From NCBI GenBank assembly GCA_031549665.1, contig JAVBPJ010000015.1, positions 1 to 64,000 of the forward strand: 64,000 nt of DNA, written 5' to 3'. Of the stretch, positions 41,839 to 50,424 are shown piece by piece. How positions within the stretch are numbered: position 1 is the first letter of the stretch; every line of letters begins with the position of its first letter. Position numbers and translations under genes: made by a program. Source of the stretch: Rikenella sp031549665 (lineage in GTDB: Bacteria; Bacteroidota; Bacteroidia; Bacteroidales; Rikenellaceae). Under the pieces are notes generated by a model that worked only from the letters and a program-made list of their open reading frames with translations, was not told where the DNA came from and did no database searches.

Positions 41839-42285
41839 CTAAAGGGTTGCAACGCTTCCGCCTTGCGCTTCGATGGCCGCCTGGGCGGTTTTCGAGAAGG
41901 CGTGGGCGGTTACGTCTACTTTTTTGGTGAGGGTGCCGCTGGCGAGTACTTTCACGAGGTCGTTTTTGGAAACGAGCCCGGCGTTACGCATTTCGGCGAG
42001 TCCGATGGTGGTGAGGTTGTTCTTTTCGGCCAGGGCTTCGATCATGCCCAAACCTACGGTTTTGTAGGTTACTTTGTTGGGGTTCGAGAACCCGAACTTG
42101 GGCAGACGGCGGTGCAGGGGCATTTGTCCCCCTTCGAAACCGCGCTTGGCCGAGTAGCCTGAACGCGATTGGGCTCCTTTGTGTCCGCGTGTCGATGTTC
42201 CGCCACGTCCCGAACCTTGTCCGCGACCGATGCGTTTTTCGCTGTGGGTCGATCCTTTTGCTGGTTTAAGATTGCTGAGATTCAT
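41839..42285 (-). CDS. rplO: 50S ribosomal protein L15
   Basis: 148 residues. Gly/Arg-rich N-terminus (KRIGRGQGSGRGGTSTRGHKG) that threads into 23S rRNA, and a C-terminal globular part. 7 bases after rpmD. Confidence 0.97.
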   Translation of the reverse strand: MNLSNLKPAKGSTHSEKRIGRGQGSGRGGTSTRGHKGAQSRSGYSAKRGFEGGQMPLHRRLPKFGFSNPNKVTYKTVGLGMIEALAEKNNLTTIGLAEMRNAGLVSKNDLVKVLASGTLTKKVDVTAHAFSKTAQAAIEAQGGSVATL

Positions 42286-42292
42286 GGCGTGG

Positions 42293-42475
42293 TTATTTTA
42301 CTTCTTCGATGTGAACAAGGTGTTTTACTTTTTCGACTTTGCCCATCAGCGCGGGGGTTACCGGGTGTTCCACGGTGTGGCGGATACGGCGCAGGCCGAG
42401 GGCGTCGAGGTTGGCTCGTTGCTGTTTCGAGGTCCCGATACGGCTTTTGGTCTGTGTTATTTTGAGTGTTGCCAT
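42293..42475 (-). CDS. rpmD: 50S ribosomal protein L30
   Basis: 60 residues, short bacterial form, with ITQTKSRIGTSKQQRANLDA and LGLRRIRHTVEH. Located between rpsE and rplO as expected. Confidence 0.96.
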   Translation of the reverse strand: MATLKITQTKSRIGTSKQQRANLDALGLRRIRHTVEHPVTPALMGKVEKVKHLVHIEEVK

Positions 42476-42491
42476 TGGTTCTGTTCCTTTC

Positions 42492-43010
42492 TTATCCGTT
42501 AAAGACCTTGGTGAGCGAAATGCCGCGCAGTTCGGCCACGGTGGCGGCGTCGCGCAGTTCGGAGAGGGCCAGCACGGTGGCTTTCACCAGGTTGTGCGGG
42601 TTCGACGAGCCTTTGCTTTTGGCCAGCACGTTGTGGATGCCGACGCTCTCGAGTACGGCACGCATGGCGCCCCCTGCGATTACTCCGGTACCGACCGAGG
42701 CGGGGCGGAGCAGCACGCGCGAACCGCTGAACTTGGCGGTTTGTTCGTGGGGAATGGTTCCTTTGAGGATGGGTACTTTGATCAGGTTCTTTTTGGCGTC
42801 TTCGACTCCTTTGGCAATGGCGGAGGTTACTTCGCCCGCTTTGCCCAGACCGTAACCTACGATGCCGTTTTCGTTACCTACCACTACGATGGCGGAGAAG
42901 GTGAACGTACGGCCCCCTTTGGTTACTTTGGTCACGCGCTGGATGCTTACCAGGCGGTCTTTCAGCTCGATGTCGCTGGTGCGAACTCTTTTTATGTTGT
43001 TTACTGACAT
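42492..43010 (-). CDS. rpsE: 30S ribosomal protein S5
   Basis: 172 residues; double-stranded RNA-binding-like N-domain with KGGRTFTFSAIVVVGNENG and the S5 C-domain VLLRPASVGTGVIAGG. It contributes to decoding accuracy and mRNA unwinding. Confidence 0.97.
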   Translation of the reverse strand: MSVNNIKRVRTSDIELKDRLVSIQRVTKVTKGGRTFTFSAIVVVGNENGIVGYGLGKAGEVTSAIAKGVEDAKKNLIKVPILKGTIPHEQTAKFSGSRVLLRPASVGTGVIAGGAMRAVLESVGIHNVLAKSKGSSNPHNLVKATVLALSELRDAATVAELRGISLTKVFNG

Positions 43011-43023
43011 AGTTGTTCGTTCT

Positions 43024-43386
43024 TTAGAATTTGAGGCCGCCTTCGCGTGCTGAGTCTGCCAATTGTTTAACGCGGCCGTGGTAGAGGTATCCGTTGCGGT
43101 CGAAGGCGACGGTGGTCACTCCTTTTTCGATGGCGCGTTGTGCGATGAGTTTTCCTACCAGGGCGGCTACTTGGGTTTTGTTGAGCCCTTGGGTGTTTCC
43201 GGCTACTTCCTTGTCGGCCGAGCTGGCGGCGGCAAGGGTGGCGCCTTTCAGGTCGTCGATCACTTGGGCGTAGATCTGTTTGTTGCTCCGGTAGACGGTC
43301 AATCGGGGGGTGGCGGCGGTTCCGCTGATGATTTTGCGGATGCGTTGTTTGATGCGGGTACGACGCTCTATCTTGGTTAGTGCCAT
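43024..43386 (-). CDS. rplR: 50S ribosomal protein L18
   Basis: 120 residues, binding 5S rRNA. The core RLTVYRSNKQIYAQVIDD and the C-terminal FDRNGYLYHGRVKQLADSAR are present. 13 bases upstream of rpsE. Confidence 0.97.
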   Translation of the reverse strand: MALTKIERRTRIKQRIRKIISGTAATPRLTVYRSNKQIYAQVIDDLKGATLAAASSADKEVAGNTQGLNKTQVAALVGKLIAQRAIEKGVTTVAFDRNGYLYHGRVKQLADSAREGGLKF

Positions 43387-43395
43387 GGTCTACGA

Positions 43396-43953
43396 TTATT
43401 TGGAGTTAGCGGATTTACCGGCCTTGCGACGCAGGGTCTCGCCTACGAACTTGATCCCTTTGCCTTTGTAGGGCTCGGGCTTGCGGAGCGAGCGGATCTT
43501 GGCTGCTACTTGGCCGACGAGTTGTTTGTCGATGCTCTTGAGGGTGATGATGGGGTTGCTCTTCTTCTCGGTCACGGCCTCTGCTTTTACCTCGCCCGGC
43601 AACAGCAGGTGGATGTCGTGCGAGTAGCCGAGGCTCATCTCCAGGACTTGTCCTTTCACTTCGGCCTTGAAGCCGACGCCGACTAACTCTTGTTTGATGG
43701 TGTATCCTTCCGATACGCCGATCACCATGTTGGAGATCAGGGCGCGGTACAGCCCGTGCATCGAACGGTGGCGGGGCTGGTCGGTGGGACGTGTTACGCT
43801 AAGGGTGGTTCCCTCGACCGTCACGGCGATATCGGGGTCTACTTTCTGGGAAAGCTGTCCGAGAGGGCCTTTCACACTAACCGTATTGTCGGCGGCAACC
43901 GCAACGGTTACGCCGTTAGGCAGGTTTACAGGTAATTTTCCAATTCTTGACAT
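43396..43953 (-). CDS. rplF: 50S ribosomal protein L6
   Basis: 185 residues with the two L6 repeats and the C-terminal signature PEPYKGKGIKFVGE. It lies near the factor-binding site of the 50S subunit. Confidence 0.97.
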   Translation of the reverse strand: MSRIGKLPVNLPNGVTVAVAADNTVSVKGPLGQLSQKVDPDIAVTVEGTTLSVTRPTDQPRHRSMHGLYRALISNMVIGVSEGYTIKQELVGVGFKAEVKGQVLEMSLGYSHDIHLLLPGEVKAEAVTEKKSNPIITLKSIDKQLVGQVAAKIRSLRKPEPYKGKGIKFVGETLRRKAGKSANSK

Positions 43954-43974
43954 GGTTGTCTGTTTTCTTTAGGT

Positions 43975-44373
43975 TTAGTATACGTAACACAGCACTTCGC
44001 CGCCGACGTTTTTGGCGCGGGCCTCTTTGTCGGTCATTACTCCCTGCGAGGTGGATACGATGGCGATTCCAAGGCCGTTCATCACGCGGGGCATTTCGCT
44101 CGCGTTGGCGTACTGACGCAGACCCGGACGGGACACGCGGGTCAGGGCCTTGATGGCCGGGGTCTTGGTTTCGGGGTGGTATTTCAACGCTACTTTGATG
44201 GTTGAAAAACCTTTTTCGGTGGTGCCGAATTTGTAAGCGAGGATGTAGCCTTGCTCGTGGAGAATCCGTACGATCTCTTGCTTGATTTTCGAGCCGGGAG
44301 CTTCAACCACTTTGTGGTTGGCTTTCACCGCGTTCCTGATGCGTGTCAGGAGGTCTGCTATTGGATCGGTCAT
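43975..44373 (-). CDS. rpsH: 30S ribosomal protein S8
   Basis: 132 residues. It begins MTDPIADLLTRIRNA and ends with the family block GLGIAIVSTSQGVMTDKEAR. It binds helix 21 of 16S rRNA and in E. coli represses the spc operon. Confidence 0.97.
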   Translation of the reverse strand: MTDPIADLLTRIRNAVKANHKVVEAPGSKIKQEIVRILHEQGYILAYKFGTTEKGFSTIKVALKYHPETKTPAIKALTRVSRPGLRQYANASEMPRVMNGLGIAIVSTSQGVMTDKEARAKNVGGEVLCYVY

Positions 44374-44419
44374 TTTGGTTGGTTATGGTTTTTGTTGTTT
44401 GTGTTTGGTTTTCCGGGGA

Positions 44420-44689
44420 CTACCAGCTGGCTTTCTTCACTCCGGGGAGCAGACCTGCCGAGGCCATTTCGCGGAACTGGATCCGGCTGATGCCGAATTG
44501 ACGCATGTAGCCTTTGGGGCGACCGGTCAGCTGGCAGCGGTTGTGCAGGCGGATGGGGTTCGAGTTCTTGGGCAGTTTGGCCAGTCCGGCTTGGTCGCCT
44601 GCTTCTTTAAGTGCGGCGCGTTTGGCGGCGTAGCGGGCTACGAGCTTGGCGCGTTTCACTTCGCGGGCTTTCATCGATTCTTTTGCCAT
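44420..44689 (-). CDS. rpsN: 30S ribosomal protein S14 (zinc-free form)
   Basis: 89 residues, the long form without the CxxC pairs; conserved NRCQLTGRPKGYMRQFGISR. 3 bases after rplE. Confidence 0.97.
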   Translation of the reverse strand: MAKESMKAREVKRAKLVARYAAKRAALKEAGDQAGLAKLPKNSNPIRLHNRCQLTGRPKGYMRQFGISRIQFREMASAGLLPGVKKASW

Positions 44690-44692
44690 GGC

Positions 44693-45250
44693 TTAGTTCT
44701 TTTTTGCGTTTTTGAAGGGCAGCCCGAACTCTTTCAGAAGTGCGTAGGCTTCGGTGTCGTTGTCGGCGGTGGTTACGAAGGTGATTTCGATGCCGAAGAG
44801 TTTGGTGATCTTGTCGATGTCGATCTCGGGGAAGATGATGTGTTCCTGGATGCCGAGGGTGTAGTTCCCACGGCCGTCGAACTTGTCGTTGATCCCTTTG
44901 AAGTCGCGGATGCGGGGCAGCGACACGACGATCAGGCGTTCCAGGAATTCGTACATCCGTTCGCGGCGCAGGGTTACGCGAACGCCGATGGGCATTTGCT
45001 TGCGGAGCTTGAAGTTCGAGATGTCTTTCTTGGAACGGGTTTGCACGGCGCGTTGGCCGGCGATGGTGGAGAGCTCTTCCTGGGCGACTTCGATGAGTTT
45101 CTTGTCGGCCACGGCTGACCCGACGCCTTGGTTGATGACGATTTTTTCGATTTTCGGCACTTGCATGATGCTGGTGTAGCCGAATTGTTTCATCAAAGCG
45201 GGGGCGATCTCCTCTTTGTATTTGGTTTTGAGTGACGGTACGTATGCCAT
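44693..45250 (-). CDS. rplE: 50S ribosomal protein L5
   Basis: 185 residues; conserved KIEKIVINQGVG near 30 and the C-terminal domain that touches P-site tRNA. Its ATG overlaps the rplX stop by one base (TAATG), implying coupled translation. Confidence 0.97.
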   Translation of the reverse strand: MAYVPSLKTKYKEEIAPALMKQFGYTSIMQVPKIEKIVINQGVGSAVADKKLIEVAQEELSTIAGQRAVQTRSKKDISNFKLRKQMPIGVRVTLRRERMYEFLERLIVVSLPRIRDFKGINDKFDGRGNYTLGIQEHIIFPEIDIDKITKLFGIEITFVTTADNDTEAYALLKEFGLPFKNAKKN

Positions 45251-45570
45251 TATTTGATCTCCTCTCCTGATTTTTTGGCTACTCGCACGAGTTTGCCTTT
45301 TTCGTTGAGTTTACGTCCTACGCGGGTCGGTTTCCCGGATTTGGGATCGAGCGGCTGCAGGTTCGAGATGTGGATGGGGGCTTCCTGGTCGATGATGCCT
45401 CCCTGGGGGTGTTTTGCGTTGGGTTTGGTGTGTTTTTTCACCAGGTTGAGACCTTCGACGATGGCGCGTTGCTTTTCGACGATCACTTCGAGCACCTTGC
45501 CTTGCTGCCCTTTGTTTTCGCCGGCGTTGACGTAAACGGTGTCTCCTTTTTTAATGTGTAGTTTCGACAT
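45250..45570 (-). CDS. rplX: 50S ribosomal protein L24
   Basis: 106 residues from ATG 45570 (MSKLHIKKGDTVYVNAG), a KOW domain. An upstream in-frame ATG at 45612 lies next to the rplN stop and adds residues not found in the family. L24 starts 50S assembly. Confidence 0.96.
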   Translation of the reverse strand: MSKLHIKKGDTVYVNAGENKGQQGKVLEVIVEKQRAIVEGLNLVKKHTKPNAKHPQGGIIDQEAPIHISNLQPLDPKSGKPTRVGRKLNEKGKLVRVAKKSGEEIK

Positions 45571-45592
45571 TGCTTTGGGATGTGTTAGGGCG

Positions 45593-45958
45593 TTACAGTA
45601 CTTCGGGGGCAAGTGAAATGATCTTCATGTTCACGTCGCGCAGTTCGCGGGCCACGGGGCCGAAAATGCGGGTTCCGCGTATTTCGCCGGCGTTGTTTAC
45701 CAGCACCACGGCGTTGTCGTCGAAGCGGATGTACGAGCCGTCGGGACGACGAATCTCTTTTTTGGTCCGTACGACGATGGCTTTGGATACGGTTCCCTTT
45801 TTAACGTCGCCCGAGGGGGTGGCGCTCTTTACGGTTACCACGATCTTGTCGCCAATGGAGGCGTAACGACGGCCGGTTCCGCCAAGAACGCGGATACAGA
45901 GCACCTCTTTGGCGCCGCTGTTGTCTGCTACAGAGAGTCTACTTTCTTGTTGGATCAT
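45593..45958 (-). CDS. rplN: 50S ribosomal protein L14
   Basis: 121 residues, starting MIQQESRLSVADNSGAKEV, with the signature block in IRFDDNAVVLVNNAGEIRGT. It forms an intersubunit bridge. 3 bases after rpsQ. Confidence 0.97.
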   Translation of the reverse strand: MIQQESRLSVADNSGAKEVLCIRVLGGTGRRYASIGDKIVVTVKSATPSGDVKKGTVSKAIVVRTKKEIRRPDGSYIRFDDNAVVLVNNAGEIRGTRIFGPVARELRDVNMKIISLAPEVL

Positions 45959-45961
45959 GGC

Positions 45962-46216
45962 TTACTTGGCTTTTTCTACGATTTCTACTAACCGCCAGCG
46001 TTTGCTTTTGCTCAACGGGCGGGTCTCCATAATACGTACGGTGTCGCCTTCGCCACAGGTGTTGGTTTCGTCGTGGGCGACGAACTTGGTGGTTTTGTTG
46101 ACGAATTTTCCGTAGATGGGGTGTTTTACTTTACGCTTTACGGCTACGACGATCGATTTGTCCATCTTGTTGCTGACAACCACACCGGTCCGTTCTTTTC
46201 TAAGGTTTCTTTCCAT
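45962..46216 (-). CDS. rpsQ: 30S ribosomal protein S17
   Basis: 84 residues, OB fold, with GVVVSNKMDKSIVVAVKRKV and YGKFVNKTTKFVAHDE. 5 bases after rpmC. Confidence 0.97.
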   Translation of the reverse strand: MERNLRKERTGVVVSNKMDKSIVVAVKRKVKHPIYGKFVNKTTKFVAHDETNTCGEGDTVRIMETRPLSKSKRWRLVEIVEKAK

Positions 46217-46221
46217 GGTGC

Positions 46222-46413
46222 TTATTGGTTTTGTTTTTGGCGCAAGATGGTGAGCATTCGTGCTATGTCTCGGCGCATATTTCTGAGGGCTGTGGTATTT
46301 TCGGCGGGCGAAACGGCATGGTTGAGTTTCGCTTTCACCAGGTGGCTTTTTTGAGCTTCAATTCGCTCGTTGAGTTCGGCCACCGACAGTTCACGGATTT
46401 CTTGAGCTTTCAT
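46222..46413 (-). CDS. rpmC: 50S ribosomal protein L29
   Basis: 63 residues, two helices, with ELSVAELNERIEAQKSHLVK and NMRRDIARMLTILRQ. It sits by the exit tunnel. Between rplP and rpsQ as expected. Confidence 0.96.
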   Translation of the reverse strand: MKAQEIRELSVAELNERIEAQKSHLVKAKLNHAVSPAENTTALRNMRRDIARMLTILRQKQNQ

Positions 46414-46425
46414 CTGTTTCGTGGG

Positions 46426-46854
46426 TTAGAGGGTGGTTTCTTCGAAGTCTCGACGGATAACGAATTTGGTGGGGATGGGCAACTTTTGGGCGCCCAAACG
46501 GAGTGCTTCCTTGGCGATTTCCAGGGGTACTCCTTCGGCTTCGATCAGAATGCGGCCGGGGGTTACGGGGGCTACGAATCCTTCCGGCGCTCCTTTCCCC
46601 TTACCCATCCGTACTTCGGCGGGTTTCTTGGTGATGGGCTTGTCCGGGAATACGCGGATCCAGATTTGTCCTTCCCGTTTCATGTAGCGCACAATGGCCT
46701 GACGGGCTGCTTCGATTTGGCGCCCGGTGATCCACGCTGAATCGAGGGCTTTGATTCCGTAAGATCCGAACGAGAGTTCGGCGCCGCGATGGGCAAGGCC
46801 TTTCATGCGGCCTTTTTGCATCCTGCGGAATTTCGTCTTTTTGGGTTGTAACAT
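46426..46854 (-). CDS. rplP: 50S ribosomal protein L16
   Basis: 142 residues; family signature RMGKGKGAPEGFVAPV and the N-terminal KTKFRRMQKGRMKGLAHRG. It helps position A-site tRNA. A 133-base spacer separates it from rpsC, the widest gap inside this part of the run. Confidence 0.97.
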   Translation of the reverse strand: MLQPKKTKFRRMQKGRMKGLAHRGAELSFGSYGIKALDSAWITGRQIEAARQAIVRYMKREGQIWIRVFPDKPITKKPAEVRMGKGKGAPEGFVAPVTPGRILIEAEGVPLEIAKEALRLGAQKLPIPTKFVIRRDFEETTL

Positions 46855-46987
46855 GGGTGATTACTTTTTTGGGCCATCCATTGGGTTTGTCATCCGAAGC
46901 GGCTGGTTGTTTCCTTGGTTCCCTTGCGGGAGTCGGGACTTACCGGCGGTGCTACGCTCTGTTTCCCACCCTTTTCGGCCCGGGGTT

Positions 46988-47788
46988 TTATTTGTTTTCG
47001 GGTTTGCGGTCGGGGCGATCGTTACGATCGTTGCGGCGGGGACGGCGGTCGCCGCGGTCGTTTCCTCCACGGCGGTCGGGACGGTCGCCGCGGTCGGGAC
47101 GGTCGAAGCGGGGGGCGTTGGCGCCTGCGGCTCCGAGTCCTTCGAGCGGGTTGAGGTCGCTCTTGCCGTACACTTCGCCGTTGCAGATCCATACTTTCAC
47201 GCCGAGGATGCCGACTTTGGTGAGGGCTTCCGACAGGGCGTAGTCGATGTTGGCGCGGAAGGTGTGCAGGGGGATGCGTCCTTCTTTGTAGGTTTCGGAA
47301 CGGGCCATTTCGGCGCCGCCTACGCGACCCGAGATGACGATCTTGATTCCTTCGGCTCCCATGCGCATGGTCGAGGCGATGGTGGTTTTGATGGCACGGC
47401 GGTACGAGATGCGGCCTTCCACCTGGCGGGCGATGTTACCGCCTACCAGCACGGCGTCGAGTTCGGGGCGTTTCACTTCGAAGATGTTGATCTGAACTTC
47501 TTTGCCGGTGAGTTTGCGCAACTCTTCCTTGAGTTTGTCTACTTCGGAACCTCCCTTGCCGATGATGATGCCGGGGCGCGAGGTGCTGATGGTGATGGTT
47601 ACCAGTTTAAGGGTTCGCTCGATGATGATTTTCGAGATGCTGGCTTTGGCCAGGCGAACGCCGAGGTATTTGCGGATTTTGGCGTCTTCGACCAGTTTGG
47701 TCGAAAACTCTTTGCCGCCGTACCAGCTTGAGTCCCACCCACGGATAATTCCCAGACGGTTTGCTATCGGATTTACTTTTTGTCCCAT
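46988..47788 (-). CDS. rpsC: 30S ribosomal protein S3
   Basis: 266 residues. KH domain GIIIGKGGSEVDKLKEELRK, then the C-terminal S3 domain, then a 40-residue Arg/Asp tail made of repeated DRPDR-type units (from about 225). The tail is encoded by imperfect GGTCG-type DNA repeats near 46990-47110. Such tails occur in Bacteroidota; its role is unknown. Confidence 0.97.
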   Translation of the reverse strand: MGQKVNPIANRLGIIRGWDSSWYGGKEFSTKLVEDAKIRKYLGVRLAKASISKIIIERTLKLVTITISTSRPGIIIGKGGSEVDKLKEELRKLTGKEVQINIFEVKRPELDAVLVGGNIARQVEGRISYRRAIKTTIASTMRMGAEGIKIVISGRVGGAEMARSETYKEGRIPLHTFRANIDYALSEALTKVGILGVKVWICNGEVYGKSDLNPLEGLGAAGANAPRFDRPDRGDRPDRRGGNDRGDRRPRRNDRNDRPDRKPENK

Positions 47789-47792
47789 CTTG

Positions 47793-48317
47793 TTATTCGG
47801 CTACGTTTTGGGGTTTGACTTCTTTGGTGGCTTTGGCGACGGTTTTCCGGGCTGCGGGCTTCTTGGCTTCGGCTTTGGGGGCTTCTGCCTGGGGGGCTGC
47901 GGCTTTGGCTTTCTTTTCGGTCGCTTCCAAACGGTCTACCACCAGGGTTACGTGGTTCGAACGTTTACGGACACGGTGGGCGCGGCCTTGGGGGGCGGGC
48001 TGGATCCGTTTGATTTGACGGCCTCCGTCTACGTAGATCTCTTTCACGCAGAGGGGGGTGTTTTCGAGGCTTTCGCCTTCGTTTTTGCTTTGCCAGTTGG
48101 CGATGGCCGAACGGAGGAGTTTTTCCAACCGGTTCGAGGCTTCTTTTTTGCTGTAGCGCAGCATCCCGAGGGCTTTGTTGATCTCAACGCCACGGATCAT
48201 GTCTGCGACGATGCGCATTTTTAGCGGGGAGGTCGGGCAGTCGCACAGCGAAGCGATCGCTTTCTGGCGTTTTTCTGCCTTGAGCTTTTCGGCTCTTACT
48301 CTTTTTCTTGCACCCAT
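47793..48317 (-). CDS. rplV: 50S ribosomal protein L22
   Basis: 174 residues. The L22 core ends near residue 128 (RVRKRSNHVTLVVD) and is followed by about 45 Ala/Lys-rich residues. The loop that lines the exit tunnel is present. 4 bases upstream of rpsC. Confidence 0.97.
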   Translation of the reverse strand: MGARKRVRAEKLKAEKRQKAIASLCDCPTSPLKMRIVADMIRGVEINKALGMLRYSKKEASNRLEKLLRSAIANWQSKNEGESLENTPLCVKEIYVDGGRQIKRIQPAPQGRAHRVRKRSNHVTLVVDRLEATEKKAKAAAPQAEAPKAEAKKPAARKTVAKATKEVKPQNVAE

Positions 48318-48347
48318 TTTTATTTGTGGTATTCTGGTGGTTTAACG

Positions 48348-48617
48348 CTATCTTTTCTTATTGCCGCCGTGGCCGCGGAAGTTGCGGGTGGGGGCAAACT
48401 CGCCGAGCTTGTGGCCGACCATGTTTTCGGTCACGTACACGGGGATGAATTTGTTGCCGTTGTGTACGGCGAGGGTATGACCGACAAAATCGGGCGAAAT
48501 CATGCTGGCGCGAGACCAGGTTTTAATCACGCTCTTTTTGCCGGCTTCGTTTTGATCGAGCACTTTCTTTTCCAGTTTGGGCTCGATATAGGGTCCTTTT
48601 TTAAGTGAACGGCTCAT
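48348..48617 (-). CDS. rpsS: 30S ribosomal protein S19
   Basis: 89 residues; signature VYVTENMVGHKLGEFAPTR near the C-terminus. It lies in the 30S head near S13. Confidence 0.97.
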   Translation of the reverse strand: MSRSLKKGPYIEPKLEKKVLDQNEAGKKSVIKTWSRASMISPDFVGHTLAVHNGNKFIPVYVTENMVGHKLGEFAPTRNFRGHGGNKKR

Positions 48618-48636
48618 TTAGGCTGATTTTTGTCGG

Positions 48637-49461
48637 TTATTTTTTCCTTTTTGAAACAATGAACTTGCTGGTGGTTTTCTTGGGGTTACGGGTTTTGTAG
48701 CCTCTGGAAAGCACACCGGTGCGCGAACGGGGTTGGCCCCCCGAAGCGCGACCTTCGCCACCACCCATGGGGTGATCGACGGGGTTCATTACCACACCGC
48801 GGTTGCGGGGGCGGCGACCCAGCCAGCGTTCACGACCGGCCTTGCCGCTCTGTTCGAGGGCGTGGTCGGCGTTCGATACGGTGCCTACCGTTGCGCGGCA
48901 GGTTACCAGTACCATGCGGGTTTCGCCTGAAGGAAGTTTGATGATTGCGTATTTACCTTCGCGTGCCAGCAGTTGGGCGTAGGTTCCGGCCGAACGGGCC
49001 ATCACGGCGCCGGCGCCGGGGGTGAGCTCGATGCAGTGCACGACGGTTCCGAGCGGAATGTCTGACAGGAAAAGGGTGTTCCCCACTTCGGGGGCTACGC
49101 CGGCGCCGCTCGCTACGGTCTGTCCTACGGTCAGGCCGGTGGGGGCTACGATGTAGCGTTTTTCGCCGTCAGCGTAAACTACCAGGGCGATACGGGCCGA
49201 ACGGTTGGGGTCGTATTCGATGGTTTTTACGGTGGCGGGAATGCCGTCTTTGTCGCGCATGAAGTCGATCAGACGGTATTGGCGTTTGTGTCCGCCGCCT
49301 TTGTAGCGAACGGTCATCTTACCGGTGTTGTTGCGACCGCCGCTTGATTTGAGCGGTGCTACCAGCGATTTCTCGGGCGTCGACGTGGTAATATCGTCGA
49401 AGGTGCCCAGTACTTTGTGTCTTTGCCCGGGAGTTACGGGTTTGAATTTCTTTACTGCCAT
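48637..49461 (-). CDS. rplB: 50S ribosomal protein L2
   Basis: 274 residues. The peptidyl-transferase-proximal motif NPVDHPMGGGEGR with its conserved His is intact. One of the oldest 50S proteins, needed for subunit joining. Confidence 0.98.
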   Translation of the reverse strand: MAVKKFKPVTPGQRHKVLGTFDDITTSTPEKSLVAPLKSSGGRNNTGKMTVRYKGGGHKRQYRLIDFMRDKDGIPATVKTIEYDPNRSARIALVVYADGEKRYIVAPTGLTVGQTVASGAGVAPEVGNTLFLSDIPLGTVVHCIELTPGAGAVMARSAGTYAQLLAREGKYAIIKLPSGETRMVLVTCRATVGTVSNADHALEQSGKAGRERWLGRRPRNRGVVMNPVDHPMGGGEGRASGGQPRSRTGVLSRGYKTRNPKKTTSKFIVSKRKK

Positions 49462-49466
49462 CTTGG

Positions 49467-49757
49467 TTAGATATTACTGTAGAAGTCGATTTGGTCGCTG
49501 CCTTTGAGGGTAACGACTGCCTTTTTGAAACGGTTGGTGCGGCCTTCGAGCAGACCGGCGGTGGTGTAACGGCTTTTGTATTTGCCGAGGTAGTTCATGG
49601 TTTTGATCTGATCCACCACCACACCGTAGTTCGCCTCGATGGCGGCCTTGATTTGGAGTTTGTTGGCGCGGGGATCAACGATAAAACCGTAACGGTTCAG
49701 CTTTTCGCCCTGAGCCGTCATTTTCTCGGTTAGAATTGGCTTAATGAGGATTTCCAT
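49467..49757 (-). CDS. rplW: 50S ribosomal protein L23
   Basis: 96 residues, starting MEILIKPILTEKMT, with KLQIKAAIEANYGV. It is the docking site for trigger factor and SRP at the tunnel exit. Confidence 0.96.
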   Translation of the reverse strand: MEILIKPILTEKMTAQGEKLNRYGFIVDPRANKLQIKAAIEANYGVVVDQIKTMNYLGKYKSRYTTAGLLEGRTNRFKKAVVTLKGSDQIDFYSNI

Positions 49758-49787
49758 TGTAGTATGGTATTGCTATCGTTGGTTGAA

Positions 49788-50420
49788 TTAGGCCTCTTTC
49801 TCGAAGAGTTGGTGAATGGCGTGTACGCTGTCCTGGCTCATCACCAGCACGGCGGCGTTCATCACGTCGTAGGTGTTGATGTTTGCGGCGGGAATTACCT
49901 TTACGTTGGGCAGGTTCCGGGCTGCAAGCACTACGCCGCGTTCGGCGGCGGGAAGCACCACGAGCATTTTCTTGCCTTCCAACCCGAGGTTCTTGGCGGC
50001 GGCCAGGAATTCTTTGGTTTTGGGCTCCATGGTCAAACTGTCCACCACGGTGATGAGCTGGTTCTTGGCTTTGTAGGCCAGGGCGCTCTTGCGGGCGAGT
50101 TGTTTGAGCTTTTTGTTGAGTTTAAAGCTGTAGTCGCGGGGTACGGGACCGAACACGCGGCCGCCGCCTACGAACAGGGGCGACAGGATGCTGCCGGAGC
50201 GGGCTCCGCCGGTTCCTTTTTGCTTTTTGAGTTTGCGGGTCGAGCCGGCTACTTCGTTGCGTTGTTTGGCCTTGTGGGTCCCCTGGCGTTGGTTGGCCAG
50301 GTATTGTTTTACGTCGAGGTAGATGGCGTGGTCGTTGGGTTCGACACCGAAGATGGCGTCGCTCAGGGATACTTTTTTTCCGCTGTCTTTCCCTGCAAGG
50401 GTTTGTACGTTCAGTTCCAT
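49788..50420 (-). CDS. rplD: 50S ribosomal protein L4
   Basis: 210 residues; extended tunnel loop around KLKKQKGTGGARSGSILSP and the C-terminal globular domain. In E. coli L4 represses the S10 operon. 4 bases after rplC. Confidence 0.97.
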   Translation of the reverse strand: MELNVQTLAGKDSGKKVSLSDAIFGVEPNDHAIYLDVKQYLANQRQGTHKAKQRNEVAGSTRKLKKQKGTGGARSGSILSPLFVGGGRVFGPVPRDYSFKLNKKLKQLARKSALAYKAKNQLITVVDSLTMEPKTKEFLAAAKNLGLEGKKMLVVLPAAERGVVLAARNLPNVKVIPAANINTYDVMNAAVLVMSQDSVHAIHQLFEKEA

Positions 50421-50424
50421 GGCG

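Noticed and set aside
46990..47115. Possible tandem repeat or CRISPR-like array
   Set aside because: The units are short, irregular and in frame within the S3 tail, with no spacers; it is low-complexity coding DNA.
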